Part shown: positions 9,239-19,234 of the stretch, in pieces
Layout: the number at the start of each line of letters is the position of its first letter
How positions within the stretch are numbered: position 1 is the first letter of the stretch
Assembly: GCF_000381365.1 (NCBI RefSeq)
Contig: NZ_KB905466.1
Coordinates: 1,238,693-1,302,692 of the forward strand
Direction: 5' to 3'
Origin: Bacteroides salyersiae WAL 10018 = DSM 18765 = JCM 12988
GTDB taxonomy: Bacteria; Bacteroidota; Bacteroidia; Bacteroidales; Bacteroidaceae
DNA length: 64,000 nt
The notes under the pieces: generated by a model
Told to the model about the DNA's origin: nothing
Databases searched by the model: none
The model's input: only the letters and a program-made list of their open reading frames with translations
Program-made: the position numbers and the translations under genes

Positions 9239-11863
9239 TCATTTTTCAGAATTAACACCAAATTCGGTCTGTTGTTTCTCTACTTCCATTAGTAAATGCC
9301 GTTTTTCTTCTTCCGTCAAAACTGTTTTCCGGGTATTATTCACAGGATTCACGTTACTCTTAGGAACCATACGTTGCTCTATATAACACGAAGGAAGTTC
9401 CGGATCTACACTCTCAAATTCTATTTCAGCAGGAGTTGGTGCATGTGTTCCTTCAAACTGTACATGTGCTTTGATTCGAATCTTACCTGCTTTACTTGTT
9501 GAGCGTACCAACACAGGAGCTGTTCCGAATTCAACAGTTCGCGGGTTGGCATTTATAGACCTATCTCCTATGATTTCTCCTTCACCTTCTATCGTAAACA
9601 CGATATTTTCTTTTGCCAAACGCCTCACATTTCCGTTATCATCCGTTACTTCGGCAATAACGACTACAAAATCAGACCCATCGGCCACTAAAGGTACCCC
9701 TTGAGAATCAATTCTTAAACGAAGTTTGGTTGAACGCCGGGAAGGCATTTTCTTTTGCGCACAAACTACTTTCCCGTTTATAATGCCTTCGGCCAATATA
9801 TTTACTTTCTGCCACTTCTTTTGCACATAACTATAATCCCGTGCTTCCCAAAAGTTCCACACATTCTTAAACACAACCGGAGCATTCGGCATATGCCCTT
9901 TTGCATGAATTACCGGCAGAGTCCAACTTTTAGTTCCATCATAAACAGAAAGACGAACAGAATCGCAGTTGCTAAATACTACCACATCGGCATCTGAAAA
10001 CTGCGACATTTCATGTGCTATATATACTACCGGACCACACTCCGCCAAAGGATGATTTAAATCGGGAGCCGTTTGACTACGATACATATGATAAGCATAT
10101 TTAGGCTGACGGAAAGCATCGAATATACCTCCCCAATAAGGATCAGGGTGATAACCGCGTTGATGATCGAAAGGATGCCACTGTGCTCCACCTATAAACT
10201 TTCCGGTGGTACGATACATCTCGTCATAACTCTTGGCCAACGAGAGTGCCTGCACCAACAAGGGGCGTTCTCCCCAACTACGGCTGGCACGATTGTTGTT
10301 ATTATGGGCATACCAGTCGTCTACATTCTCTCCGTATTCACGAGTAAATATGCATTGCTCAGGAGAATCCGTTTTCTCATCATCGCCAGGCCATCCATAT
10401 ACCACGTCATAATTTTCCTCTACACCGGCGGAATGTACATCTGCTGCAGCTACCGGACGTCCCGGATAAGGATATTCCTCTTTGGTTATTCGTAAAGCTT
10501 CCAACGCAAAATCCAACGGATAACGAGTCTCATTCAGAATAGGCTCCCACATTAATACACAAGCATGATTCCGGTCACGCCGGATCATCTGCCGGGTATT
10601 CTCATGTACCAAACGGGCAAACTCCGGTTCCTTATTCCAATATTGCCAACCCGGTGTCGCAACGATAACAAACATTCCCAATTCATCGCATGCATCCATA
10701 AATGAAGGGTCTTGCGGATAATGTGCGACACGGATAATCCGGCAACCGGCATCACGCAATTTTTTGGCATCCCGCCATTGACCGGAGTTCGGCAGAGCAT
10801 TTCCGACATAAGCAAAATCCTGATGCCTATTGGCACCGATCAATTGCCCGAAAGGTTTTCCATTCAGCCAAAAACCTTCTTTCCCTTTAAATTCCGCTTT
10901 CCGAATACCGGCACGGGTAATTCCACCGTCCAACGTATTTTTGCCCTCCTTCACTCTCGATTCCACGCGATACAGATAAGGAGAATCGGGTGACCATAAA
11001 TGCGGCTGACGGACTTCTATCTTTTGGTTGACAGTCTTCGACTGCCCGGCATCAAGATGTACCATAGCAACTACACGCTTTATCAATGTACCCGTTGCAT
11101 CGACCAACGATGATTCTACCTCCACTTTTCTCTGCCGTTTACCGTTGTTTCGAACTTCGGTATCAATAAGAATATCAGCCTTTTTCTCACTAATGCGACC
11201 ATAGTGAATAAACACTCCACCACCAGCCACTTTTCCGGCGTCCACTGCATCAGTTATAGATACATCAGATTTAGCAATCATCCACACATCCCGATAAATA
11301 CCTCCATGATATGAAAAATCCAACGTATACTGACGTTTGCCCGGCGGGTAACTTTTATCATCGCTATTATCCGCCATCACTGCTATTAAGCAAGAATCGC
11401 CTGCCTGTATCCCATTCGCAGTCAAATCGATATTGAAAGGAAGATAACCTCCCAAATGTTCTTTTACCAAATGGCCGTTTAAATAGACTTTTTGTTTACC
11501 CATCACCGCTTCAAAATGGATAAAAACCTGTTTCCCACGAGTAGCAGCAGGAATTACAAACCATTTCCGATACCAAACAGGACCTTGATAATTGCGACAA
11601 CCGCTGGCTTCGGCAGGCATTAGCTCTACTGAGTGTGGAGTAGCAACCACTTCCCAATCCGAATCATCCAATTCTACCGTTTCCGCTCTTTCCATATCTC
11701 CTTTATAATAACGCCATCCGGGATTAAAATTATAAATATCTCTTCCGCTGCCGGACAATGGGATAAAGCCAGCTACGGAAACTTGGGGACGATAAGCAGT
11801 ATTCCCCCAGAAACAAGAAGGAATAAGTAATAAAAAAATAGATAGTAAGAAATTCTTTATCAT
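9239..11863 (-). CDS. Secreted glycoside hydrolase family 2 enzyme (candidate alpha-L-arabinopyranosidase or related)
   Basis: The 874-residue product has a signal peptide (MIKNFLLSIFLLLIPSCFWGN) and the GH2 order of a sugar-binding jelly roll (FNPGWRYYKGDM, VWYRKWFVIP, about 40-200), an Ig-like domain (about 205-315) and a TIM barrel (about 320-600). In the barrel, LIGANRHQDFAYVG, RVAHYPQDPSF, the acid/base in MWEPILNET (E445) and the nucleophile in FTREYGENVDDW (E509) are all present, so it should be active by the retaining mechanism. Extra beta domains follow to the C-terminus. From its place next to the GH139-like gene I think it corresponds to B. thetaiotaomicron BT0983, which I recall as an alpha-L-arabinopyranosidase acting on RG-II; the family is certain, the substrate is not. 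It is the last gene of the GH106-esterase-GH139-GH2 unit. Confidence 0.9.
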   Translation of the reverse strand: MIKNFLLSIFLLLIPSCFWGNTAYRPQVSVAGFIPLSGSGRDIYNFNPGWRYYKGDMERAETVELDDSDWEVVATPHSVELMPAEASGCRNYQGPVWYRKWFVIPAATRGKQVFIHFEAVMGKQKVYLNGHLVKEHLGGYLPFNIDLTANGIQAGDSCLIAVMADNSDDKSYPPGKRQYTLDFSYHGGIYRDVWMIAKSDVSITDAVDAGKVAGGGVFIHYGRISEKKADILIDTEVRNNGKRQRKVEVESSLVDATGTLIKRVVAMVHLDAGQSKTVNQKIEVRQPHLWSPDSPYLYRVESRVKEGKNTLDGGITRAGIRKAEFKGKEGFWLNGKPFGQLIGANRHQDFAYVGNALPNSGQWRDAKKLRDAGCRIIRVAHYPQDPSFMDACDELGMFVIVATPGWQYWNKEPEFARLVHENTRQMIRRDRNHACVLMWEPILNETRYPLDFALEALRITKEEYPYPGRPVAAADVHSAGVEENYDVVYGWPGDDEKTDSPEQCIFTREYGENVDDWYAHNNNNRASRSWGERPLLVQALSLAKSYDEMYRTTGKFIGGAQWHPFDHQRGYHPDPYWGGIFDAFRQPKYAYHMYRSQTAPDLNHPLAECGPVVYIAHEMSQFSDADVVVFSNCDSVRLSVYDGTKSWTLPVIHAKGHMPNAPVVFKNVWNFWEARDYSYVQKKWQKVNILAEGIINGKVVCAQKKMPSRRSTKLRLRIDSQGVPLVADGSDFVVVIAEVTDDNGNVRRLAKENIVFTIEGEGEIIGDRSINANPRTVEFGTAPVLVRSTSKAGKIRIKAHVQFEGTHAPTPAEIEFESVDPELPSCYIEQRMVPKSNVNPVNNTRKTVLTEEEKRHLLMEVEKQQTEFGVNSEK

Positions 11864-11879
11864 GGCGTTTTAAATTTTA

Positions 11880-12006
11880 TGGGTCATCTAATAATCGTTA
11901 AACTTATAGATCATCCAATTGTTAATCTTAGGAACTATTTAATTGTTAATCTTATATAGATCATCTAACCTAACCCTAACTGTTAAACTTATAAATCGTC
12001 TAATTA
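11880..12006. repeat. Degenerate tandem repeat of about 24 bp upstream of the GH2 gene
   Basis: The 136-bp gap between the GH139-like stop and the GH2 start is largely filled by degenerate copies of a unit beginning GTTAAACTTATAGATCATC. Unit starts lie at 11897, 11921 and 11945 (exactly 24 bp apart) and again at 11982, with a partial copy before 11897. The last unit runs over the final codons and stop of the GH139-like gene. Confidence 0.7.
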
Positions 12007-14252
12007 TCGACCTTATGGGATGTAAATTCCGGTAATTCAATATCTTTCCGCCGTTCTTCGGGAATTACTGTCAAACCCACTAATTCCCCATCTTTCAGTT
12101 CGGCCTCCACGGTTGTATTTCCGGGAGCATGCAGTTTGAAATGTACATTCCATTCTATAGGCCAAGCAGGAAAAAGATGTATTTTCTCTCCAACCGCCTG
12201 CAACAGCATTTCCTGTAAGCCGATCATTCCACTTCCTCCCCAGTTATGATCGGGAGCCCAGTCGTATCCGGGGCCCCAGAAAGCGGGAAAGCGAAAAGGA
12301 CCATCGGCCAGTTTAAGAGCGGATAAACGGACGGCCTCATCGGTTAAACCTAAACAAGCTGCCCAAATATTGTCTTGCTTCCACCCTACATGAGAACGGA
12401 AACGAAGTGCATCCGGATCATAGAGATATGTATTACGGGCAATCTCCAAATCCTTCCGTGCCACTCCGTAAATACGCCAAGGAAATACCGGATAGAGTTG
12501 GGGAGTTTCCACATTATTGATACGTTCCCAAGTTTTGGCGGGCGAAATCATCTGCTTTCCCTCCAAGGTACGAAAAGGCAATGGAGGAATGATGGAGAGC
12601 ATTTCAGGCTTCTTACCATACGCCTCAAGTACGGTACGAAGAGCGGCAATCGTGCTTGAGGCGTTGTTTGTCATTTTATAAGTCTCACAGGCCGAACCGG
12701 GAAAAAGAATCAAATGTCCCTCTCCATCCAATGCTTTGGCCCCTCTACGAGTGGCCAGATAACGATAATGTTCTTCGAAGAAAGTAAGAGTACTCTCTAT
12801 CAATGGCAGATAAGCTGTTATATCAACTTTCCGGTAATTCCTTGTTTCCAGAATCATTTGACAGAATTCGAGTACTGTATCCCATTCGTATTCCAGCCAA
12901 GCATTATACTCTACCCCCTTATCAAAATAATCAGGACGTTTTGTTCCATACTCCGCCGGATTAGGCAAACCGTAGTTCTCGATCTGTTCGGCAAAACAGG
13001 CACCTGCATGTTGCCAATAGATCAAACTCCGAAGTTCTGCATTACGGAGCATCCGGTTATAAAAGTCAAATTGAGAGGTCATCATATCCAGATCTCCGCT
13101 CTTTAACATCGGCCAATAAACCAGACGCTGGTTCTGTGCTGTCATCGTTCCGCCTCCCCATTTACGGAAATCGGGAGTAAAAGCCAGAGTGGAATCTACC
13201 AGACAAGGGTCGAATGTAAATAACCCGCCATTGAATTTGGTAGGATAATCACCATAGGCATTGCATCCTAACATGTAACGGAAAAGGGTATAGTTACGCG
13301 CCCATACGCTTGCCTGTACTTCATCTGAACGGATAAAGCTACGCTGCCAGAACTCCTGCCACCAAAGACGTGTCCGCTTCTTATCCTTCGTAATGTCTAC
13401 GGCAGCAAGCGTCCGCTTTGCATTTTGCAACCATTTTTCCAAATCAGTAGTTTGCTCCGTATGCAAAGCAATGTGTACCTTTTGATGTTTCATCGGCTTT
13501 ATTGTCTGAAAAAGCCAGGCACGATAATCCGTCCCGGCATACACCCCATCGATAGTTCCGGCATAAGTATAACCTTCGGCTCGGAGGACACCACCGGAAA
13601 CAAGATTACTCAAAGGGTTCATCAGCAAAGTCTTCACGCCATCCAAACCTTGCTGCGACACGGTATAGTCAAAGACGGTCTTTGATGGATTCTGATGAAA
13701 AAAGACAAGGTGATTACTGGTTACAGAGATGGAATCGGCTGTCGTTACCTGACCTTTCGGAGTGGTCCATTTATAGGAGTTCTGTTGCCCTTCTCCTTTA
13801 CGGATCACCCGGTCACGATGACGCCAATTCTCATAATACAGTTCAGCTTGGCAGGCTATGCTACTATTTATTTCCAGATGAATTACCGGATGATATACAT
13901 CTGCCCAGAGTTGTATCACAGTCTTGCCGGCGGCGATCTCTACATAACCGTCTTCCAGTTTGAGCTCTTGCCGGAAATTTTCTACGTTTAAGAAAGGATT
14001 GGGTGATAAGCGCAGGCGGATACGCCCTTGTTTCAACAAGCAATTATGCTCGTCGAAAGTACCACTCCGACTGATATAAAACAAGACATCTCCATCCTCT
14101 ACCCACACATTCATACCAATGTCCCCACCTCCACAAGGCATGGAAGCGGATGAGTCGGTACTGGGTGTTCTCCAAATGAGACCGGCATGCCCACTCACCT
14201 GAACGGACATGCCAATCATCCAACCAAACACAATCAAAAAAAATCTCTTCAT
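12000..14252 (-). CDS. GH139-like secreted glycosidase (candidate 2-O-methyl-alpha-L-fucosidase)
   Basis: The 750-residue protein has a signal peptide (MKRFFLIVFGWMIGMSVQVSG). The N-terminal half (GLIWRTPSTDSSASMPCGGG, DIGMNVWVEDGDVLFYISRS, FDEHNCLLKQGRIRLRL) has the character of the DUF5703 beta-sandwich. The C-terminal half (RMLGCNAYGDYPTKFNGGLF, KWGGGTMTAQNQRLVYWPML, EYNAWLEYEWDTVLEFCQMI, FWGPGYDWAPDHNWGGSGMI) has the tryptophan-rich helical-barrel pattern of GH95/GH65-like enzymes. I recall that GH139 was founded on B. thetaiotaomicron BT0984, an enzyme that removes 2-O-methyl-L-fucose from RG-II, and that it sits between an esterase and a GH2 gene, as here. It starts three bases after the stop codon of the esterase, so the two genes are translationally close. 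The fold class is likely; the exact specificity is by analogy. Confidence 0.75.
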   Translation of the reverse strand: MKRFFLIVFGWMIGMSVQVSGHAGLIWRTPSTDSSASMPCGGGDIGMNVWVEDGDVLFYISRSGTFDEHNCLLKQGRIRLRLSPNPFLNVENFRQELKLEDGYVEIAAGKTVIQLWADVYHPVIHLEINSSIACQAELYYENWRHRDRVIRKGEGQQNSYKWTTPKGQVTTADSISVTSNHLVFFHQNPSKTVFDYTVSQQGLDGVKTLLMNPLSNLVSGGVLRAEGYTYAGTIDGVYAGTDYRAWLFQTIKPMKHQKVHIALHTEQTTDLEKWLQNAKRTLAAVDITKDKKRTRLWWQEFWQRSFIRSDEVQASVWARNYTLFRYMLGCNAYGDYPTKFNGGLFTFDPCLVDSTLAFTPDFRKWGGGTMTAQNQRLVYWPMLKSGDLDMMTSQFDFYNRMLRNAELRSLIYWQHAGACFAEQIENYGLPNPAEYGTKRPDYFDKGVEYNAWLEYEWDTVLEFCQMILETRNYRKVDITAYLPLIESTLTFFEEHYRYLATRRGAKALDGEGHLILFPGSACETYKMTNNASSTIAALRTVLEAYGKKPEMLSIIPPLPFRTLEGKQMISPAKTWERINNVETPQLYPVFPWRIYGVARKDLEIARNTYLYDPDALRFRSHVGWKQDNIWAACLGLTDEAVRLSALKLADGPFRFPAFWGPGYDWAPDHNWGGSGMIGLQEMLLQAVGEKIHLFPAWPIEWNVHFKLHAPGNTTVEAELKDGELVGLTVIPEERRKDIELPEFTSHKVDN

Positions 14253-14255
14253 AGG

Positions 14256-15680
14256 TTACCAGTTATCCGACCGAAAAGAAGATAAAGGTAATCCTCCGCA
14301 AAACAGGTCTCCTTCTACATAATTATCGAAGGCATAACGTACAGCCACAGGATGAGGAACCTTCTCACTTCTCACATACATTTTACTGCGGACGATCCAT
14401 GCTTTTGCCGGATGGAAAATCCGGTCTTCACCGGCTACGGAAAACAGTTTCGATTCGAAGCACTCCTTTCCGGATATCCACATATCCGCCCGTTCAAAAC
14501 TAACAATCACCGTATCTCCCTGTATCTCCATTGATTTATAATAAGGGCTTTCGCCATTGACACCTTCGATGCCGTAGGTCTTAGTTAATGCTAATAAGCC
14601 CAAACGTTCGCCGGCCAGTCTTTTTTTGGCAGGATGAATACCTTTCTCCATGCCAGCATCGAGCAAAACGGCCATACCGGTATGAGGAACGCGATGCTCT
14701 ACCTGCGACTGCGCTTCGCGAATGAGTGCCGACTGTACCGGTTCCTGTCCGGGTGCGGTGATCAAGGCATAATCGTAAGGAGCAATCTGACAATAATAAA
14801 AAGGAAAATCTCCCTGTTGCCACGCAGCACGCCAGCCATTGATCAGAGTGGTAAACATATCGGCATAGGAATGGGGACGATTCGTATTGTCTTCTCCCTG
14901 ATACCAGATGACACCACGCATAGTGATACCGATGAGCGGATGCAACATACCATTGTAAAGGGTGGTAGGTGTACGGTTTGGAGAGGTAATATCGGCATCA
15001 GTACGGGGAATCCTAACTTCGGGGAAGGCACGCAACATCTCCTCCGTCATCCATGCTTCGGCAGCCGATCCTCCCCACGCAGTAACGATAAGCCCCACAG
15101 GGACATCCAAAAGTTCATTCAACAGCCGCCCGAAATAATAGGCAGTCGCGCTAAATTCACGCACAGTAGTAGGCATAGCTTCGTTCCACGTACCGGTAAC
15201 ATCATACTGCGGAAGCAGGGTAGAGTGCCGTTTCACTGTAAATAATCTCAAAGAAGGGTTGGTACTACGCAAAATATCCATATCAGCCCCTTCGATGGGT
15301 TGATTTTTATATCCCTTCATCGGCATTTCCATATTGCTCTGTCCGCTACATATCCATAGTTCTCCTATCAAAATATTATTCAGCACGGTTAATTCTCCAT
15401 CAGAGAATGTCAAAGAATAAGGTCCACCTGCCGGCGGGGTAGTCACTGACATATTCCACTTTCCCTGAGTATCAGCAGTGGCACGGTATGTCTTTCCGTC
15501 CCAACCGGTAGTCAATGTAACAGTTTTTCTTGGGGTAGCTGTTCCCCAGAGATTGGCGGTGGCTTGTTGTTGCATGACCATACCATCGGAGAAAAAAGCC
15601 GGTAATTGCACTTTTGCTTGTGTAAAGGCTCCGCAAAGGCCCATAAGGGCAAGACTAATTGTTGTTATTCTTCTTTTCAT
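14256..15680 (-). CDS. Secreted SGNH-type carbohydrate O-acetylesterase (sialate O-acetylesterase family)
   Basis: The 474-residue product has a signal peptide (MKRRITTISLALMGLCGAFTQA), a short beta domain and an SGNH hydrolase domain. The nucleophile block is WICSGQSNMEMPM with S115; the block GVIWYQGEDNTNR contributes the oxyanion/Glu region, and GIHPAKKRLAGERL supplies the catalytic histidine. The family removes O-acetyl groups from sugars. Within this locus it would clear acetyl groups from RG-II residues such as 2-O-methyl-fucose or aceric acid before the glycosidases act; that is inferred from position. It is the second gene after GH106. A 110-bp repeat element ends nine bases before its start codon, so the element forms its 5' leader. 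Confidence 0.85.
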   Translation of the reverse strand: MKRRITTISLALMGLCGAFTQAKVQLPAFFSDGMVMQQQATANLWGTATPRKTVTLTTGWDGKTYRATADTQGKWNMSVTTPPAGGPYSLTFSDGELTVLNNILIGELWICSGQSNMEMPMKGYKNQPIEGADMDILRSTNPSLRLFTVKRHSTLLPQYDVTGTWNEAMPTTVREFSATAYYFGRLLNELLDVPVGLIVTAWGGSAAEAWMTEEMLRAFPEVRIPRTDADITSPNRTPTTLYNGMLHPLIGITMRGVIWYQGEDNTNRPHSYADMFTTLINGWRAAWQQGDFPFYYCQIAPYDYALITAPGQEPVQSALIREAQSQVEHRVPHTGMAVLLDAGMEKGIHPAKKRLAGERLGLLALTKTYGIEGVNGESPYYKSMEIQGDTVIVSFERADMWISGKECFESKLFSVAGEDRIFHPAKAWIVRSKMYVRSEKVPHPVAVRYAFDNYVEGDLFCGGLPLSSFRSDNW

Positions 15681-15688
15681 GTCTAAAA

Positions 15689-15798
15689 GCCTCTCCCCAG
15701 CCCTCTCCGGAGGAGAGGGAGAAGAGAGATACTATGGTTATTAATCAATTACAAAATAAACTTTGCCCCCTCTCCCACGGAGAGGGCTGGGGAGAGGC
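15689..15798. repeat. MITE-like 110-bp inverted-repeat element, copy 1
   Basis: Perfect 21-bp terminal inverted repeats (15689-15709 and 15778-15798), extending to about 32 bp with three mismatches, enclose an AT-rich centre that carries GATACTATG. The element fills the gap between the GH106 stop (15802) and the esterase start (15680). A second copy of the same length lies at 22639-22749. Confidence 0.85.
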
Positions 15799-15801
15799 CG
15801 G

Positions 15802-18800
15802 TTAGGGAGAGACTGAAAGCCTCATTTCCAAAGGTCCGAATAAGCCGGCCGGTACAAGTTCTGTTCCGTCCAGACGATACCGTGCATTGGTCCATATACC
15901 GTTAAAAGGGGGTTCTCCACGATCCATACCTCTAATGGCATTGGCCCAAGTGTTGATGATTTCTATCTCCAGCGTATTTTTGCCTTTCCGCAAAGCGGCA
16001 GTCACCTCTACCTGATAAGGAGCAGTCCATGCAGTACCACATTCCACTCCATTGACTTTTATTACAGCTATGTTCTCAACCCGTCCTAAACGAAGATACG
16101 CCACCGGCATCTTTCTGTCATCTGTCCAATTGAAGGTATTCGTATAAACAGCCCTACCCGAATAATAACGGATGGAGTGATCCTGCTCATCGGTCCAATC
16201 AAAAAGCGTATCCCGACGGATCGTTTTATTCAAACCGGCAAAATAGACAGACCAAGGCTTTTTAAAGCGAAGCGGCAGGATATCTGTCTCTTCCGATAAC
16301 TCAGATGATAACTCCGATGACAGTTCGGTTGATGCCTCTTTCGATAAGTCTGTTGGCAATTCCGGTACAATAGTTTCGTTCTTCTGATCCGCCTTGAAAT
16401 AACAGACTATAAATACAGACTCACCGGCTGCCAAAGTAAGTTCAACGGATGTACGCCCGTCCTTACATTTCCAAGAGCGTGCTTTATACATCTCACCCGA
16501 CACCGGATTCCAACATTCAGGTTGCACTTCTTTTATTCCTCTCAAAGATGCTGTAAAATGACGTTCTTCCCCCCGTTGGTTAGACAGGAAATAAATCTCG
16601 GCTTCGGGGCCTTTGCGATGCGTCCAAGCTATATCTTCGGGTACGATGACATCGCGTTCCAGCCCATAAGCGGCAAAATCCTCGAAGCGGTAAGGCAATT
16701 CGGGAATTATTATACCGGCCTTCCGCCACTCGTCGACTTTGGCCTGAACCTCTGTAGATAAAGGCAACCCGTCCGGATCCATCGGACGCGGCAACGGCAG
16801 GACTAATACTTTATAAGAAGCGCCACCGGGCAGGCAAATCCGACCCTTATCAACCGAAGCCAAACACAGCAGAGCATCTTTATTGAAAGAATCATAGGCA
16901 TAGCCACGCAATGGATTGACCCAATTTTCGGGATCGGCCATATTGGCGGAATGGGTAACGCCGACGATAGTACGAAGCGGTTGACCGATATTAGCGAGCC
17001 TGTTTTTTTCGCTCTCTACCCGCCGACTTCCGAAAAGCCCCGGCAGAGAAGGTACCAGACGTTCGGGTAGAACGGCACGACGCGGTATCTCTTCACCCGT
17101 AAACACAGCGATGTCTACCACCGGATGCCCATATTGCAACAGGGCCTGGCAACGCCGGGTATAATCGACAAAGGCTTTCGCCCCCTTTTCCCACCAAGTC
17201 TGATCGCGCTGGAAGAAAAATCCGATACCATCCAAAGTCATTCCGGGACGACGATCGAGCCACGGATTGTGCACATATACGTGAAAAAACAGGCGGTTGA
17301 TACCTAATGCATAATTACGGTCGAGCAAGGGTTTCAGAAGGGCCGGATGCTCGTTCCATGTGCCCCTCACTTGTGTAAATCCTTCAGCCTGGATAATGTT
17401 CTTGCCATAGACATGCGCTCCACTGATGGCATCGAGCATGTCATTCGGTTTGTCGTGGGTAGGGCTATTGAACCAAAACTCCCCCATCGGGTAATCGACT
17501 TTCTGATAGTGTAGCATCCCGTCACTAACCATTGTGGGAGCCACACACTCGGCAGAAAAGCGACAATCATATTCCCGGGCACAAGTAGCCAATGTTTCAT
17601 AGAAAACATCTTTTACCAGTTCGGCTATGGTTATACGTACGTCACGCAGAACGCGTTCACTCTCTTCCGCACTTTCCAACGGTATACCGGCAAACAGAGG
17701 AAGCCAATCAGACAGGCGATATCCGCGACGCTTCTGAAATTCATCGGGAAAGGAGACGCTCCAGTTCTGGCTTCCGCATTCCCAACTATCGACATGCATG
17801 TATTTTAATACCTTACGGGCCAATTCATCTCCAACTTCGGTGAAAGTACGCCCAAACCAATGGTCGAATTGCTTCTTCACTGCCTGCGGATTGAATTTAT
17901 CGCATTCCAACCCACGGGCGGCTCCACCGGTAGCATTGGTATGCCCGGTGGAAGTGTGTCCCATCCGAAGCAGCTTCCACCGTCCGGCAGGCAAAGTAGC
18001 GGCGGTGAGGACTCCAGAGTTCATGTATCCAGTCAAGTCGATGATATCCTGCCGGTGCAGACAATCCTTTTGGGGCAGTTCGGTTTCAGTGGTAGCGGAT
18101 GCAACCCGCCATACCAAGCCCGCCTTTCCTTCCCACTGGTTAAGACGCGGCCCGTCGTGCAGGCGTAATTCTTTGATTTTGAGATTCGGTTTCCATTTGG
18201 CGGCATCCATGTCTTCGCTGCCCGGTTCGGTCCCCTCCGGACTCCAAGTAAAGCGAAAATATCGTGCCGTCACAGGAGGAAGGGCATGAGTCGAGTTTTC
18301 ATCAGTGTTCTGCCATCCCTGGCGGGCGGGCGTGAATTGCTTTACGAACCGGAAATCAGTCCCGTTGTCACTGACAAACAGCTTTAACCGGTGGGCTTGA
18401 TAATTATTGCCGGTAAGCACCACTTCTATATTGCGACAAGTAAACGGCCGTGAATATTCATATTGTATCCATGCCGTATCGGGATGAAGCGGCATCCATG
18501 CGGCAACGTCCGAAGCATTGGCACGGAAAAAACCGTCCGCCGTGTTTATCAGAGGGCTGGTAGTGATATTTGGAATATCAGGTTCCGATCTTCCAACCGG
18601 TAAGGCCAGTAAGGCAATGTCCTGATAATAATCCTGGTAAGCCTCAGGACGAGGTAATTGTAAACTCCTAATCTGCCCTCCGGAAACAATGGTGTCGCTC
18701 CATACCACCTTCTGCATCGACTCTTGCGGAGTGATCCAAGGGCCTCCGGCAAGTGCAAAACCATCGCAAATATGCATACCGAGTTTTAATCCTAACCGAT

Positions 18801-19131
18801 CGGCTTCCTGCATACTGAAACGCAGCATTTCCCACCACTGTGGGGAGAGTTGCCGTACAGTCCCATTAAATTCTTTTCCCTGTTCCGTATCCTTGATCGG
18901 CATGAGATAGGCGCCTCCCAATCCGACCTGCTTCATTGCTTCCAGATCGGCCGTGATGCCTTCTCGAGACACGGCACCATACATCCAGTACCAGAAACAC
19001 CAGGAATCAGCATCTTCCGGCGGAGAGAGAAAGCGGTTACGTAAGGTAGCATCCGACTGTGCTACCGTCCATTGAGGAAACTGCAAAAACAAGAAAAGCA
19101 GTAATAAAAAGCTTTTACTATAATATTTCAT
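15802..19131 (-). CDS. Secreted GH106 alpha-L-rhamnosidase
   Basis: The frame is open to a GTG at 19167, but the ATG at 19131 starts a proper signal peptide (MKYYSKSFLLLLFLFLQFPQ), giving 1109 residues. The sequence after it (RNRFLSPPEDADSWCFWYWM, then ISREGITADLEAMKQVGLGG-like text) and the core motifs KVLKYMHVDSWECGSQNWS, RFSAECVAPTMVSDGMLHYQ, IIQAEGFTQVRGTWNEHP and NRLFFHVYVHNPWLD are typical of GH106, a calcium-dependent inverting rhamnosidase family. A C-terminal jelly roll (VAYLRLGRVENIAVIKVNG) follows. I take it as the counterpart of B. thetaiotaomicron BT0986, which acts on RG-II rhamnose. A tetrapeptide repeat (DLSK-EAST-ELSS-ELSS-ELSE, about residues 926-945) interrupts the C-terminal part. 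It is the first gene of a unit with the esterase, GH139-like and GH2 genes. Confidence 0.93.
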   Translation of the reverse strand: MKYYSKSFLLLLFLFLQFPQWTVAQSDATLRNRFLSPPEDADSWCFWYWMYGAVSREGITADLEAMKQVGLGGAYLMPIKDTEQGKEFNGTVRQLSPQWWEMLRFSMQEADRLGLKLGMHICDGFALAGGPWITPQESMQKVVWSDTIVSGGQIRSLQLPRPEAYQDYYQDIALLALPVGRSEPDIPNITTSPLINTADGFFRANASDVAAWMPLHPDTAWIQYEYSRPFTCRNIEVVLTGNNYQAHRLKLFVSDNGTDFRFVKQFTPARQGWQNTDENSTHALPPVTARYFRFTWSPEGTEPGSEDMDAAKWKPNLKIKELRLHDGPRLNQWEGKAGLVWRVASATTETELPQKDCLHRQDIIDLTGYMNSGVLTAATLPAGRWKLLRMGHTSTGHTNATGGAARGLECDKFNPQAVKKQFDHWFGRTFTEVGDELARKVLKYMHVDSWECGSQNWSVSFPDEFQKRRGYRLSDWLPLFAGIPLESAEESERVLRDVRITIAELVKDVFYETLATCAREYDCRFSAECVAPTMVSDGMLHYQKVDYPMGEFWFNSPTHDKPNDMLDAISGAHVYGKNIIQAEGFTQVRGTWNEHPALLKPLLDRNYALGINRLFFHVYVHNPWLDRRPGMTLDGIGFFFQRDQTWWEKGAKAFVDYTRRCQALLQYGHPVVDIAVFTGEEIPRRAVLPERLVPSLPGLFGSRRVESEKNRLANIGQPLRTIVGVTHSANMADPENWVNPLRGYAYDSFNKDALLCLASVDKGRICLPGGASYKVLVLPLPRPMDPDGLPLSTEVQAKVDEWRKAGIIIPELPYRFEDFAAYGLERDVIVPEDIAWTHRKGPEAEIYFLSNQRGEERHFTASLRGIKEVQPECWNPVSGEMYKARSWKCKDGRTSVELTLAAGESVFIVCYFKADQKNETIVPELPTDLSKEASTELSSELSSELSEETDILPLRFKKPWSVYFAGLNKTIRRDTLFDWTDEQDHSIRYYSGRAVYTNTFNWTDDRKMPVAYLRLGRVENIAVIKVNGVECGTAWTAPYQVEVTAALRKGKNTLEIEIINTWANAIRGMDRGEPPFNGIWTNARYRLDGTELVPAGLFGPLEMRLSVSP
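16295..16354. repeat. 12-bp in-frame tandem repeat inside the GH106 gene
   Basis: Five degenerate 12-bp units (first two GATAACTCAGAT and GATAACTCCGAT) stand end to end. Read on the minus strand they encode five tetrapeptides of the S-E-L-S type, an acidic flexible linker between the catalytic part and the C-terminal jelly roll. Confidence 0.8.
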
Positions 19132-19234
19132 AGGGTAATGAGTCTGTTCTTTGAAAGAAAGACGCACGGATCTGCTTTTTGTACTCAGTCTTCCAAAATA
19201 CTCATCTTTCCCACATATGATCCCTTATTCCCAT

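Noticed and set aside
14634..15245. Plus-strand frame of 203 codons opposite the SGNH esterase
   Set aside because: It is the shadow of a gene with complete SGNH blocks and a signal peptide; no domain in the shadow.
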